NCBI GenBank assembly: GCA_013362295.1
Contig: JABFWJ010000171.1
Location: forward strand, 1-10,951
Source: Thermoleophilia bacterium
GTDB taxonomy: Bacteria; Actinomycetota; Thermoleophilia; Gaiellales; Gaiellaceae
DNA length: 10,951 nucleotides
Reading direction: 5' to 3'
Part shown: positions 1-6,141 of the stretch, piece by piece
Layout of the letters: every line of letters begins with the position of its first letter
Numbering within the stretch: the first letter of the stretch is position 1
Made by a program: the position numbers and the translations under genes
Notes under the pieces: model-generated
The model's input: only the letters and a program-made list of their open reading frames with translations
Database searches by the model: none
What the model was told of the DNA's origin: nothing

Positions 1-3
1 GGC

Positions 4-38
4 CCGCCGCTCCCGGCCCTCCGGGCCGGAAGCGGCGG
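4..38 (-). terminator. Strong GC hairpin, terminator-like
   Basis: Arms 4-11 (CCGCCGCT) and 31-38 (AGCGGCGG) pair perfectly. One C/A mismatch (12/30) follows, then 13-19 (CCGGCCC) pairs with 23-29 (GGGCCGG), leaving a 3-base loop. This gives 15 pairs around one mismatch. It starts 7 bases after the stop codon of the small minus-strand ORF ending at 46, so it would sit where a terminator of that gene is expected. No T-run is visible on either side, and the window ends 3 bases beyond it. It could equally serve a gene lying to the left. High-GC actinobacteria often have hairpin terminators without a U-tract, so the function is inferred from position and stem strength. Confidence 0.5.
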
Positions 39-45
39 CACCCGC

Positions 46-180
46 TCAACACAAGACCACGCCTACACAGAAAATCGGACAGACCCCGGCTCCTCGGGCC
101 GACGTCGAACCGATGCCGATGACGCCGACGAGCAGCACGATCACCAAACCAACCAGCACCTTCGCCGCAGCCCTCACCAT
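46..180 (-). CDS. Small hydrophobic Cys-containing membrane/secreted peptide (44 aa)
   Basis: I do not recognise a family. The ATG at 180 is chosen because GGAGAG lies just upstream (GGAG ends 5 bases before it). The same frame stays open to an ATG at 324, but that extension is low-complexity and lacks a clear ribosome-binding site. The peptide has a basic start (MVRAAAK), then a continuous hydrophobic stretch at about residues 8-24 that fits one membrane helix or a signal peptide. A short tail follows with a CPIFC motif (C34, C38) and a C-terminal Cys (C44). If residues to about Ala31 were removed, a tiny Cys-containing peptide would be left. A strong hairpin follows the stop, and a candidate promoter lies about 170 bases upstream. 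It could be a spurious ORF, since GC-rich DNA produces many. Confidence 0.4.
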   Translation of the reverse strand: MVRAAAKVLVGLVIVLLVGVIGIGSTSARGAGVCPIFCVGVVLC

Positions 181-483
181 ACGCTCTCCGGGTGCGGAAG
201 CCCCGCTGTCGAGGCATGCAAGAACGCGCCGACCGCATTGCCGCTCATCCGGTCGACCCGGACCGGGCATCGCCCCGTTCTCCCGTCCACTGCCGGCTCC
301 TTCCCGCCTGCCCTCGCCCGTCATAGCAGCGCGCAGATGCCGGGCCGCCGCACAATCCCAGGTACGGCCGGGGTTGTCAAGGCGTCACGATTGTCGCGAG
401 ACATTCCGCTGATTCCAGCGCACGCAATGAAAGGCTCGCGGACGGCAACAGGTCGCCGGCTAGGTACCGGATCCTGCCCGCCG
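181..483. other. Non-coding stretch between small ORF and paaD
   Basis: About 300 bases without a convincing gene. Open frames cross it on both strands, but they are the off-frames typical of GC-rich DNA, and none has a recognisable protein or good ribosome-binding site. Apart from the candidate minus-strand promoter at 352-380, I see no tRNA-like cloverleaf, no clear terminator for the paa operon (which ends at 484 reading leftward), and no repeat. paaE, which often follows paaD, is not here. Confidence 0.5.
352..380 (-). promoter_or_regulatory. Candidate sigma70-type promoter
   Basis: On the minus strand a perfect TTGACA (-35) at 380-375 is followed after 17 bases by GATTGT (-10) at 357-352, which matches TATAAT at only 3 of 6 positions. 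Transcription would start near 345 and run leftward into the small ORF at 180-46. It would give that ORF promoter activity independent of the paa operon, with a long leader of about 165 bases. The weak -10 makes this tentative. Confidence 0.25.
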
Positions 484-966
484 CTAGATCGTCTTGAACT
501 GCTCGAACGGCTGGCGGCAGGTCTCGCACCAGCGAAGCGAGCGGCACGGCGTCGGGCCGAAGATGTTCTCGAGCTTCGTGTCGGTCGACCCACAGTAGGG
601 ACAGCGGAACGCGTTCGACTGCAGCTGCACGAGCGTCGTCGCGCCCGCCGCGCGCGGTGCGGGCGGGGCGAGCCCGGCGGCGCGCAGCTTCGCGCGGCCG
701 GCGGTGGTGATTCGGTCGGTCGACCACGAGTCGTCCTGGATCACGGCCACCTCGGGGTCGCCGCCGAGCCCGGCGATCGACTGCTCGATCGCTCGCGTCA
801 TCGCCTCGAGCGCCGGGCAGCCGAGGAACGTCGGCGTCAGCTCCACGTGCACGCGCTCGCCGTCGACGGTGACGTCGCGGATCACGCCCAGGTCGACGAG
901 CGAGATGACCGGGATCTCCGGGTCGGGGATCTCGTCGATCGCCGCCCAGACCTGCGACTCGGTCAC
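484..966 (-). CDS. paaD: PaaD, phenylacetyl-CoA epoxidase maturation factor (MIP18/DUF59 family)
   Basis: PaaD is needed for a working PaaABCE epoxidase and is thought to help assemble the iron centre; it belongs to the MIP18/DUF59 family. The 160-residue product opens with the DUF59 signature DPEIPVISLVDLGVIRDV (about residues 15-32). A single Cys follows in TFLGCPALEAM (C50), and the C-terminal zinc-ribbon tail has CPYC (C122, C125) and CETC (C147, C150) plus C141. The length fits the family. The GTG at 966 is chosen because it overlaps the paaC stop in GTGA, the usual coupling of these operons. An in-frame ATG at 1014 would add 16 Gly-rich residues unlike family starts. It is the last paa gene in the run, and no paaE follows. 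Confidence 0.93.
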   Translation of the reverse strand: MTESQVWAAIDEIPDPEIPVISLVDLGVIRDVTVDGERVHVELTPTFLGCPALEAMTRAIEQSIAGLGGDPEVAVIQDDSWSTDRITTAGRAKLRAAGLAPPAPRAAGATTLVQLQSNAFRCPYCGSTDTKLENIFGPTPCRSLRWCETCRQPFEQFKTI

Positions 967-1607
967 CACGCCGCCCCCGGTGCCGACCGCCGGACCTCCG
1001 TCATCGTGCTCCACAGCTCCGCGAGCTCGGGCGTGTGCTCGCCACGTTCGATCGCTTGTGTTGACTCAACACTAAGTCCGACGCGCCGTGCCAGCTCGGG
1101 TCGCAGCTCGGGCTCGAGCATCCCGAGCGCGTACGGCCACAGCTCGTCGACCGCCGCTCGGAAGCGCGGCTCGTCGCGCAGGCGCGCCGCCCACATCTCG
1201 GCGTGCATGCGGTGGTAGGCCTCCTCGCGGTCGATCTTCGCGGCGAGGCCGGCGAGCTCCGCGTCGTCCGAACGGCGCAGCGCATCGAGCCGCACGCGGT
1301 CGGCTTCCTCGTAGAGGTAGCGGCGCGCGATCGTGTGCGCCCAGTCGAGGAGGTGCAGCTCGACGAACGGCGCGCACCGGTACTCGTCGGGCGCGCGATC
1401 GAACGCGAGCGCGTCGGCGTCGTTCCCGAGCTCCGCAGCAGCGAGCTGGTAGAGCGCGCGTGCGTGGCCGATCTCGTTCTGCGCGATCGACGAGAACGCG
1501 ACGTCCTCCTCGAGCGTCGGCGCGATCCCGGTCCACTCCGAGTCGCGCCAGCCGACGATCAGCTCGTCGTCAGCGATCGCCAGCAGGAGTCGTGCCCGCG
1601 CGTTCAC
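963..1607 (-). CDS. paaC: PaaC, 1,2-phenylacetyl-CoA epoxidase subunit
   Basis: PaaC is the ferritin-like partner of PaaA in the multicomponent monooxygenase that converts phenylacetyl-CoA to its ring 1,2-epoxide. In Escherichia coli it is a structural subunit without a working metal site. This 214-residue protein aligns with PaaC throughout (DSEWTGIAPTLEEDVAFSSI near the start, AELWSTMTEVRRSAPGAAW at the end) but is shorter than the roughly 250-residue enteric form. Unlike E. coli PaaC, it keeps residues at each diiron-ligand position: E15, E45/H48 (NEIGH), E100 and E129/H132 (EEAYH). The start is a GTG at 1607 that overlaps the paaB end by 38 bases; an AAGG-rich stretch lies 13 bases upstream. 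The stop overlaps the paaD GTG. Translation is probably coupled along the operon. Confidence 0.93.
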   Translation of the reverse strand: MNARARLLLAIADDELIVGWRDSEWTGIAPTLEEDVAFSSIAQNEIGHARALYQLAAAELGNDADALAFDRAPDEYRCAPFVELHLLDWAHTIARRYLYEEADRVRLDALRRSDDAELAGLAAKIDREEAYHRMHAEMWAARLRDEPRFRAAVDELWPYALGMLEPELRPELARRVGLSVESTQAIERGEHTPELAELWSTMTEVRRSAPGAAW

Positions 1608-1857
1608 GAGCGATCCGCAACCTTTCCTTGATCGAGTAGCCGTCGACGCGTCGGTACTTGAGATCGAACTCGTCGGCCCAGTCGGTGATGTGGTGCACGG
1701 CGTCGCGCGGCACGAGCCACAGCGCCTCGGACTCGCCGCGGCGCCCGTACTGCTCCCGCGCCCACGCGTCGGCGAACGCGGCGTCCGGCGCCTCCACCGA
1801 GCCGGCGTGCGCGAACGGCTGGCCCTTCCGTTCCTGGCGAAACACCTCGAAGATCAT
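1570..1857 (-). CDS. paaB: PaaB, 1,2-phenylacetyl-CoA epoxidase subunit
   Basis: PaaB is the small subunit that bridges PaaAC units of the phenylacetyl-CoA epoxidase. The product is 95 residues, the same length as E. coli PaaB. It has the family pattern: an N-terminal strand (MIFEVFRQERKGQPFAHAGS), the segment DAAFADAWAREQYGRRGE followed by the strand ALWLVPRDAV, and a tail containing KYRRVDGYSIKERL. The frame stays open far upstream, so the start must be chosen: the ATG at 1857 shares its A with the paaA stop codon (TGATG), the normal arrangement for coupled subunits. The 3' end overlaps paaC by 38 bases. Identity is from overall similarity and operon position; there is no catalytic motif to check. 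Confidence 0.93.
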   Translation of the reverse strand: MIFEVFRQERKGQPFAHAGSVEAPDAAFADAWAREQYGRRGESEALWLVPRDAVHHITDWADEFDLKYRRVDGYSIKERLRIARERAGTTPAGDR

Positions 1858-2756
1858 CAGGCCGCCAGGAGGGCGTCGCGCACCCACTGCTCCTGCTCGA
1901 GGAAGCGCGCACGGAAGGCGAGCCGCTCCTGGGAGCGCGGTCCGTGGCCGGTGACGACGGACTTGAGCTCGTCCCAGTCCGGCTCCGAGTAGGCCCACAC
2001 GCCCTCGTCGCCTCGCCGCAGGTTCGGGTCGGGGACGGTGAGGCCGAGCTCCCAGATCTGCGGCACGTAGCCGTCGAGGAACTGCTGGCGCGCCTCCTCG
2101 TTCCCCTGCGACTTGATGCGCCAGACGTACATCGGGTCCTCGTCGCGCGGGATCGGGTTGCCGTGGAACTGCATCAGCGGCCCCCACCACCGATCGAGTG
2201 CTTCCTGCACCAGCAGCCGCTGGGCGTCGGTGCCGGTCATCATCGCGAGGATCACGTCGCGGCCGTGGAGGATGTGGAACGACTCCTCCCAGCAGATCTT
2301 CTTCATGATCCGCGCGTACGGCGCGTACGAGCACTTGAGGAGCGCCTTCTGCGAGATGATCGCCGCCGCATCGACCAGCCAGGCGATCACGCCGACGTCG
2401 CCCCACGTGTGCGTCGGGTAGTGAAAGACGTTGTGGAACTTCGCCTTGCCCGAGACCAGGTCGGCGAGCATCGCCTCGCGCGGCTTGCCCAGGTCCTCGG
2501 CGACGCGGTAGATCAGCTGCGCGTGCCCGACCTCGTCCTGCACCTTCGCGGTCAGCGCCAGCTTGCGCTGGAGGGTCGGCGCCTTGAGGATCCACTCGCG
2601 CTCGGGCAGCACGCCCATCAGCTCCGAGTTGCCGTGCATCTCGATGAACTTGATCAGCTTCCGCCGGTACTCCTCCGGCAGCCAGTCCGTCGCCTCGACC
2701 TGTCCGCCCTCCTGGACGTAGGCGAGAAACTCCTCGGTACGCGCGTCCACCGGCAT
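1857..2756 (-). CDS. paaA: PaaA, catalytic diiron subunit of 1,2-phenylacetyl-CoA epoxidase
   Basis: PaaA is the oxygenase subunit that inserts one O2 atom into the aromatic ring of phenylacetyl-CoA, the committing step of aerobic phenylacetate breakdown in the cytoplasm. The 299-residue product aligns with E. coli PaaA throughout. The expected diiron ligands are present: E45 (HGNSEL), E75 and H78 (QDEVGH), D129 (WLVDAAA), E158 and H161 (EESFH). Strong family stretches include LPEREWILKAPTL and VPDPNL. The start is uncertain by two codons. AGGAGG (2762-2757) directly touches the ATG at 2756, too close to serve it, but stands 6 bases from an in-frame GTG at 2750, which may be the true start. 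Its stop overlaps paaB in TGATG. It is the first gene of the operon, with a probable TetR operator just upstream. Confidence 0.96.
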   Translation of the reverse strand: MPVDARTEEFLAYVQEGGQVEATDWLPEEYRRKLIKFIEMHGNSELMGVLPEREWILKAPTLQRKLALTAKVQDEVGHAQLIYRVAEDLGKPREAMLADLVSGKAKFHNVFHYPTHTWGDVGVIAWLVDAAAIISQKALLKCSYAPYARIMKKICWEESFHILHGRDVILAMMTGTDAQRLLVQEALDRWWGPLMQFHGNPIPRDEDPMYVWRIKSQGNEEARQQFLDGYVPQIWELGLTVPDPNLRRGDEGVWAYSEPDWDELKSVVTGHGPRSQERLAFRARFLEQEQWVRDALLAA

Positions 2757-2762
2757 CCTCCT
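2757..2762 (-). promoter_or_regulatory. paaA Shine-Dalgarno (AGGAGG) that argues for a GTG start
   Basis: A full AGGAGG sits at 2762-2757 on the minus strand. Zero bases separate it from the ATG at 2756, and six separate it from the in-frame GTG at 2750. The second spacing is the usual one. The site is partly covered by the palindrome at 2761-2778. Confidence 0.6.
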
Positions 2763-2778
2763 ACCGACCGATCGTTAG
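2761..2778. promoter_or_regulatory. Imperfect palindrome, probable TetR/PaaR operator
   Basis: CTACCGACCGATCGTTAG matches its own reverse complement at 14 of 18 positions. Its core ACCGACCGATCGTT (2763-2776) fits ACCGNNCGNNCGGT at all but one fixed base; from memory, this resembles the operator described for PaaR of Corynebacterium glutamicum. It lies between the divergent paaA and tetR genes. A TATGAT -10-like hexamer on the minus strand (2791-2786) would start paaA transcription near 2779, placing the palindrome over the first transcribed bases. A TAGGCT on the plus strand (2776-2781) could be the -10 of a nearly leaderless tetR message. Binding here would repress paa and probably the regulator itself. 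Neither promoter has a clear -35. Confidence 0.6.
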
Positions 2779-2792
2779 GCTGCTCATCATAG

Positions 2793-3368
2793 ATGTCCGC
2801 CAGGCGTGAGGAGCTCACGCGGATCGCCGCCCGCCTCTTCGCCGAGAAGGGCTATCAGGGCACGTCCCTCGCCGACCTCGCGCTCGAGCTCGGCATCCAG
2901 AAGCCGTCGCTCTACCACCACATCGCCTCGAAGGAGGACCTGCTCTGGGAGGTCGCCCGCGCGGGGGCGGACGCGTTCCACGCCGCGCTCGACGCCGTGC
3001 CGGCGGAGGCGCCCGCGGCGGAGCGGATCCGGCTCGCCCTGCGCGCGCACCTCGCCGTCGTGACCGGCCAGCTCGACGTCGCGACCGTCTTCGTCCGCGA
3101 ATGGCGGCATCTCGAGGGCGAGCGGCACGTGCTGTTCGTCGCCGAGCGCCGCCGCTACGAGGAGCGGATCCGCGAGCTCTTCCGGGCGGGCGTCGAGGAG
3201 AGCCAGCTCCGGACCGACCTGGACGTCCCGACGGCGGCGCTCCTCTTTCTGAGCGCGGCGAACTGGGCCTACACGTGGCTCCGCCCCGGGGCCGACACCG
3301 ACGGCCTCGCCGACCGGCTCTACGCCGCGCTCCTGGACGGTATGCGCGGATATGCAACCCCGGATTGA
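2793..3368 (+). CDS. TetR-family regulator, probable PaaR-type repressor of the paa operon
   Basis: The 191-residue product is a TetR-family repressor. Residues 5-50 form the DNA-binding domain: AARLFAEKGYQGTSLADLA, then LGIQKPSLYHHIASKEDL with the recognition helix around 35-43. The remaining alpha-helical region, with the FVREWRHL stretch near residues 102-109, is the ligand and dimer domain typical of TetR members that sense acyl-CoA thioesters. Divergent orientation to paaA and the shared palindrome imply that it represses the paa genes and is released by phenylacetyl-CoA, as PaaR does elsewhere; the ligand is inferred. The ATG at 2793 is preferred although no good ribosome-binding site precedes it, so the message may be near-leaderless. 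A 7-bp inverted repeat with a 3-base spacer lies in codons 4-10. Confidence 0.88.
   Translation: MSARREELTRIAARLFAEKGYQGTSLADLALELGIQKPSLYHHIASKEDLLWEVARAGADAFHAALDAVPAEAPAAERIRLALRAHLAVVTGQLDVATVFVREWRHLEGERHVLFVAERRRYEERIRELFRAGVEESQLRTDLDVPTAALLFLSAANWAYTWLRPGADTDGLADRLYAALLDGMRGYATPD
2804..2820. repeat. Perfect inverted repeat inside the tetR start
   Basis: GCGTGAG (2804-2810) and CTCACGC (2814-2820) are exact reverse complements separated by GAG. The repeat lies inside the first codons of the TetR gene and upstream of the presumed paaA promoter, about 43 bases from the centre of the main palindrome. It could be a second regulator site or a small mRNA hairpin near the start codon, or be chance in GC-rich DNA. 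Confidence 0.35.
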
Positions 3369-3392
3369 GCAGATTACGCGATGTAAATCTGC
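3369..3392 (+). terminator. Hairpin directly after tetR stop
   Basis: GCAGATTAC (3369-3377) pairs with GT-A-AATCTGC (3383-3392) with one bulged A, leaving the loop GCGAT. It begins on the base after the tetR stop codon, which suits a terminator or 3' stabilising hairpin. No T-run follows, so intrinsic termination is uncertain. A competing pairing uses part of the same bases (GATTACG 3372-3378 with CGTAATC 3394-3400). Confidence 0.35.
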
Positions 3393-3396
3393 ACGT

Positions 3397-3426
3397 AATC
3401 GATCATTCGTGAAATGGTGATCGATT
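3397..3426. repeat. 9-bp perfect inverted repeat in tetR to BNR gene gap
   Basis: AATCGATCA (3397-3405) and TGATCGATT (3418-3426) are exact reverse complements around a 12-base centre. The repeat stands in an A/T-richer gap upstream of the secreted-protein genes. It may be a binding site for an unknown dimeric regulator, or an RNA hairpin in the leader. Confidence 0.5.
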
Positions 3427-3440
3427 CGTCAGTCAAATTG

Positions 3441-3466
3441 CCCGCATTTTTTCTCTGAAATCCGGG
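3441..3466 (+). promoter_or_regulatory. Hairpin in the leader of the secreted-protein operon
   Basis: CCCGCATTT (3441-3449) pairs with AAATCCGGG (3458-3466) with one C/C mismatch, leaving the 8-base loop TTTCTCTG. It lies 54 bases before the ATG of the first Asp-box gene. It does not match any riboswitch class I can recall. I could not place a promoter for this operon in 3369-3519: no -35/-10 pair stood out. Confidence 0.3.
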
Positions 3467-3519
3467 TACGTTGCCGCGACTCTGCGATCGCCCAGTTTCT
3501 TTTGAACGGAGGAGGATGC

Positions 3520-6120
3520 ATGCCCAGGATCTCCCGGTCGGGAAGACGCGCGGTGCTCAGGGCCGCGCTCGCGGCGCTCGTCGTCGCGCTCGTCGCCGTC
3601 GCGCTCGGCGCGCTGCACAGCGGCGCCGCGACACCCGCGACGCAGAGCGTCACCGTCCCCGGCAAAACCGGGAGAACCGTGACCGTCACGTGGGCGGGGA
3701 CGATCCCCGCGGCCAGCCCGCACCCGACGAGCGACTGCAACGGCGCCGGGGTCGGGAGCGACGACGAGGGGATCGCAGTCACGATCCCGCGCAAGGGCTA
3801 CGACAAGTTCGACGCGACCTTCACGTTCGTGATCACCTGGACGCCGAGCAACCCGACGGGGAAGGAGGACCTCAACGACGAGGTGCTGACCGTCAACTCG
3901 CCCGACGCCCAGGACGCCGGCGACACGAAATCGAGCGAGGTCGGCTCGAGCGACGGCGGCACGACCACCGAGAAGGTGATCGCCCACAACCTCGGCCCGG
4001 GTACCTACCACGCGCGTGCCTGCGGCTTCGTCAACTCGACGCCGCAGCCCTACCAGGGCAGCCTCACCGTCGAGACCGTCGCGCGCGCGGTCACCCAGTC
4101 GCTGCCGTCGGCGAACGCGCAGGGCCTCGCCTTCTCCGCGTCCACCACCGCCGACCCGCAGCGCGACGAGGCAGAGCCGCTGATCGAGATCAGCCGCGAC
4201 GGCCACATCTACACCTGCGGGCCGACCGGCTTCTCGCAGGGCGCCGACTACGCGCAGGTCTCCACCGACGGCGGCGACCAGTTCCACATCCTCGGCACGC
4301 CGCCGCGCGGCCAGCAGGGCGCGGGCGGCGGCGGCGACTGCGCGCTCGCGACGGGCGTCACGCCCAACGCACTCGGCAACTACCAGTACGCCTACGCAGG
4401 GCTCGGTGCGCTGAGCGGGTTCACGACGTCGACCTCGCCGAACAACGGGCACAGCCTCGCGACGGCGGGCGCGGACTCGAACGGCGGCATCACGTCGAAC
4501 GGCGTGCTCGCCGACCGCCAGTGGATGACGTTCACCGACGATCACACGGTGCTCCTGTCGTGGAACCAGCAGCAGCCGCGCAACGTCGTCGTGCAGCGCT
4601 CGACGGACGGCGGCCTCACCTACTCGCCGTTCACGTCGATCGCAGCGCCCCACGCCGAGTTCCCGGGACCGCTCCACTTCATCACCTCGCAGAACGTCGT
4701 CTACATGCCGTGGACGAAGGGTGAACAGGTGAATCTCGCGGTGTCCCGCGACGGCGGCGACACGTGGACGGACTGCAAGGTCGCGAGCGGCGACACGGTC
4801 AAGGGCGGTACCGCCGGGTTCGCGGTCGCAGATCACGACTCGGCCGGCAACGTCTACGTCGTCTGGGCCGACTCCTCCAACTTCCACACATGGCTGAGCG
4901 TGCTCACCGCCGACAAGCTGGCGGCGTGCAACCAGTCGATCGACGCGGTCGCGGCGACGGCCGACGGCGAGCCGACCGTCGACGCCGGTTTTTCGGTGCC
5001 GGTGCAGGTCGACCGCGACGCCGTCCGCACGACCGTCTTCCCGTGGGTCGCGGCGGGCGGTGCCCCCGGCCGGGTCGCGGTCGCGTTCTACGGCACGACG
5101 GCCGACGGCGACCCGAACTCGGGCGACTTCAACGCCGCGTGGAACGTCTACGTCAACCAGTCGCTGAACGCGCTCGATCCCACGCGCACGTTCAGCCAGG
5201 TGCAGGGGACGACCCATCCCTTCCACTACGACTCGATCTGCCTGAACGGCCTCGGCTGCGACCTCGCCGTGCCGCCGGGCGACAGGACTCTGGCCGACTT
5301 CTTCGCCATCGGGTACGACCCCTCGGACGGGCGTCTCTCCGTCGTCTTCAACCGCGACGACAAGAAGCCCGACGAGGACCTGGGCCACGTCGCCCTGCCG
5401 ATGGTGATCACGCAGGCGGCGGGCCCGTCGAACAACGGGAGCACGTTGGCGCCGTCGACCCGGGCCGTCGTGCGCTCGTCGTCGACCGATCCAACCGGAG
5501 ACGCGCTGTCCACCTACTCCCTGACCGCGCCCGGCGCGGTGCCGCCCGACCCGCCGACGAAGAACGATCCGGCTGCCGACTTCACCGGCGCGTCGATCGG
5601 ACCTGACGCCGCGACCGGCGGGTTCACGGTCACCCTCAAGGTGGCCGACCTGTCGAACACGGCGCTGACGCAGGCGCTTGCGGACACCGGGGGGCAGTCA
5701 CTGCTCTGGGTCTGGCGCTTCGCCAACGGCTACCAGGACTCCGCTGCGAGCGCGCGGTGGAATCCGGCCACCGGCTTCAGCTTCGGCTGGAACGACTACA
5801 CGACCGGCAGCACGCCGTGTGCCTCGGCGGCGGTCTCGGTCTCCGAGAAGTGTGTTGTCTATCCCGGCAACCTACCGCTGTCCGGCACGGTCGACCAGGC
5901 GACGGGGACGATCACGCTGACCGTGCCGCGTACGTACCTGCGGCAGCTGAGCGGTACGGACGTGGACGGCCGGCCGCTCGAGCAGCCGGCGGCCGCAGGT
6001 GCGCGCTTCTACGACGGAACGGCGTTCTCGTTCGCGAACAACGCCGGCCCGACCCAGGACAACCAGACATTCCTCTACACGCTGGACAACACGCCGGCGA
6101 TGGACTTCCTGCTGCCGTAA
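3520..6120 (+). CDS. Secreted Asp-box (BNR/sialidase-fold) beta-propeller protein, 866 aa
   Basis: This is an exported protein with a sialidase-like propeller; its substrate is unknown. The N-terminus has a basic RSGRRAVLR segment, possibly a Tat-like twin arginine, a hydrophobic core (about residues 12-31) and a cleavage region at HSGAATPA. Residues 45-185 look like a PPC-type beta domain. The propeller (about 200-640) has Asp-box-like turns at 225 (SRDGHIYT), 248 (STDGGDQF), 361 (STDGGLTYS) and 409 (SRDGGDTW). It ends with ICLNGLGC (573-580) and DRTLADFFAIGYD. A beta domain (about 655-866) starts at DPTGDAL and contains KVADLS. I cannot identify a sialidase catalytic set, so it may bind rather than cleave glycans. 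The ATG at 3520 follows GGAGGAGG; the upstream in-frame TTG at 3502 would put that site inside the gene. It is the first gene of a three-gene secreted run. Confidence 0.85.
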   Translation: MPRISRSGRRAVLRAALAALVVALVAVALGALHSGAATPATQSVTVPGKTGRTVTVTWAGTIPAASPHPTSDCNGAGVGSDDEGIAVTIPRKGYDKFDATFTFVITWTPSNPTGKEDLNDEVLTVNSPDAQDAGDTKSSEVGSSDGGTTTEKVIAHNLGPGTYHARACGFVNSTPQPYQGSLTVETVARAVTQSLPSANAQGLAFSASTTADPQRDEAEPLIEISRDGHIYTCGPTGFSQGADYAQVSTDGGDQFHILGTPPRGQQGAGGGGDCALATGVTPNALGNYQYAYAGLGALSGFTTSTSPNNGHSLATAGADSNGGITSNGVLADRQWMTFTDDHTVLLSWNQQQPRNVVVQRSTDGGLTYSPFTSIAAPHAEFPGPLHFITSQNVVYMPWTKGEQVNLAVSRDGGDTWTDCKVASGDTVKGGTAGFAVADHDSAGNVYVVWADSSNFHTWLSVLTADKLAACNQSIDAVAATADGEPTVDAGFSVPVQVDRDAVRTTVFPWVAAGGAPGRVAVAFYGTTADGDPNSGDFNAAWNVYVNQSLNALDPTRTFSQVQGTTHPFHYDSICLNGLGCDLAVPPGDRTLADFFAIGYDPSDGRLSVVFNRDDKKPDEDLGHVALPMVITQAAGPSNNGSTLAPSTRAVVRSSSTDPTGDALSTYSLTAPGAVPPDPPTKNDPAADFTGASIGPDAATGGFTVTLKVADLSNTALTQALADTGGQSLLWVWRFANGYQDSAASARWNPATGFSFGWNDYTTGSTPCASAAVSVSEKCVVYPGNLPLSGTVDQATGTITLTVPRTYLRQLSGTDVDGRPLEQPAAAGARFYDGTAFSFANNAGPTQDNQTFLYTLDNTPAMDFLLP

Positions 6121-6141
6121 GACGGCAGCACATACGCACGT

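Noticed and set aside
238..1218. 326-codon plus-strand frame opposite paaD and paaC
   Set aside because: Arg-rich off-frame sequence with no recognisable domain, antisense to two convincing paa genes.
1570..2595. 341-codon minus-strand frame containing paaB
   Set aside because: Only the last 95 codons, from the ATG at 1857, match PaaB. The upstream part is an off-frame of paaA with Arg/Pro-rich composition.
3446..3453. T-rich run as the U-tract of an intrinsic terminator for tetR
   Set aside because: The nearest strong stem (3397-3426) ends 20 bases earlier, and the T-run mostly lies in the loop of another hairpin, so the geometry is wrong for intrinsic termination.
3369..3519. Known riboswitch (for example c-di-GMP or c-di-AMP class)
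   Set aside because: I looked for the conserved core sequences of these classes as I remember them and found none. The region is reported only as an unclassified structured leader.
3433..5388. Long 651-codon open frame on the minus strand
   Set aside because: It lies opposite the first Asp-box gene. Its translation is Arg/Val/Asp-rich with no recognisable domain, the usual off-frame product of GC-rich coding DNA.
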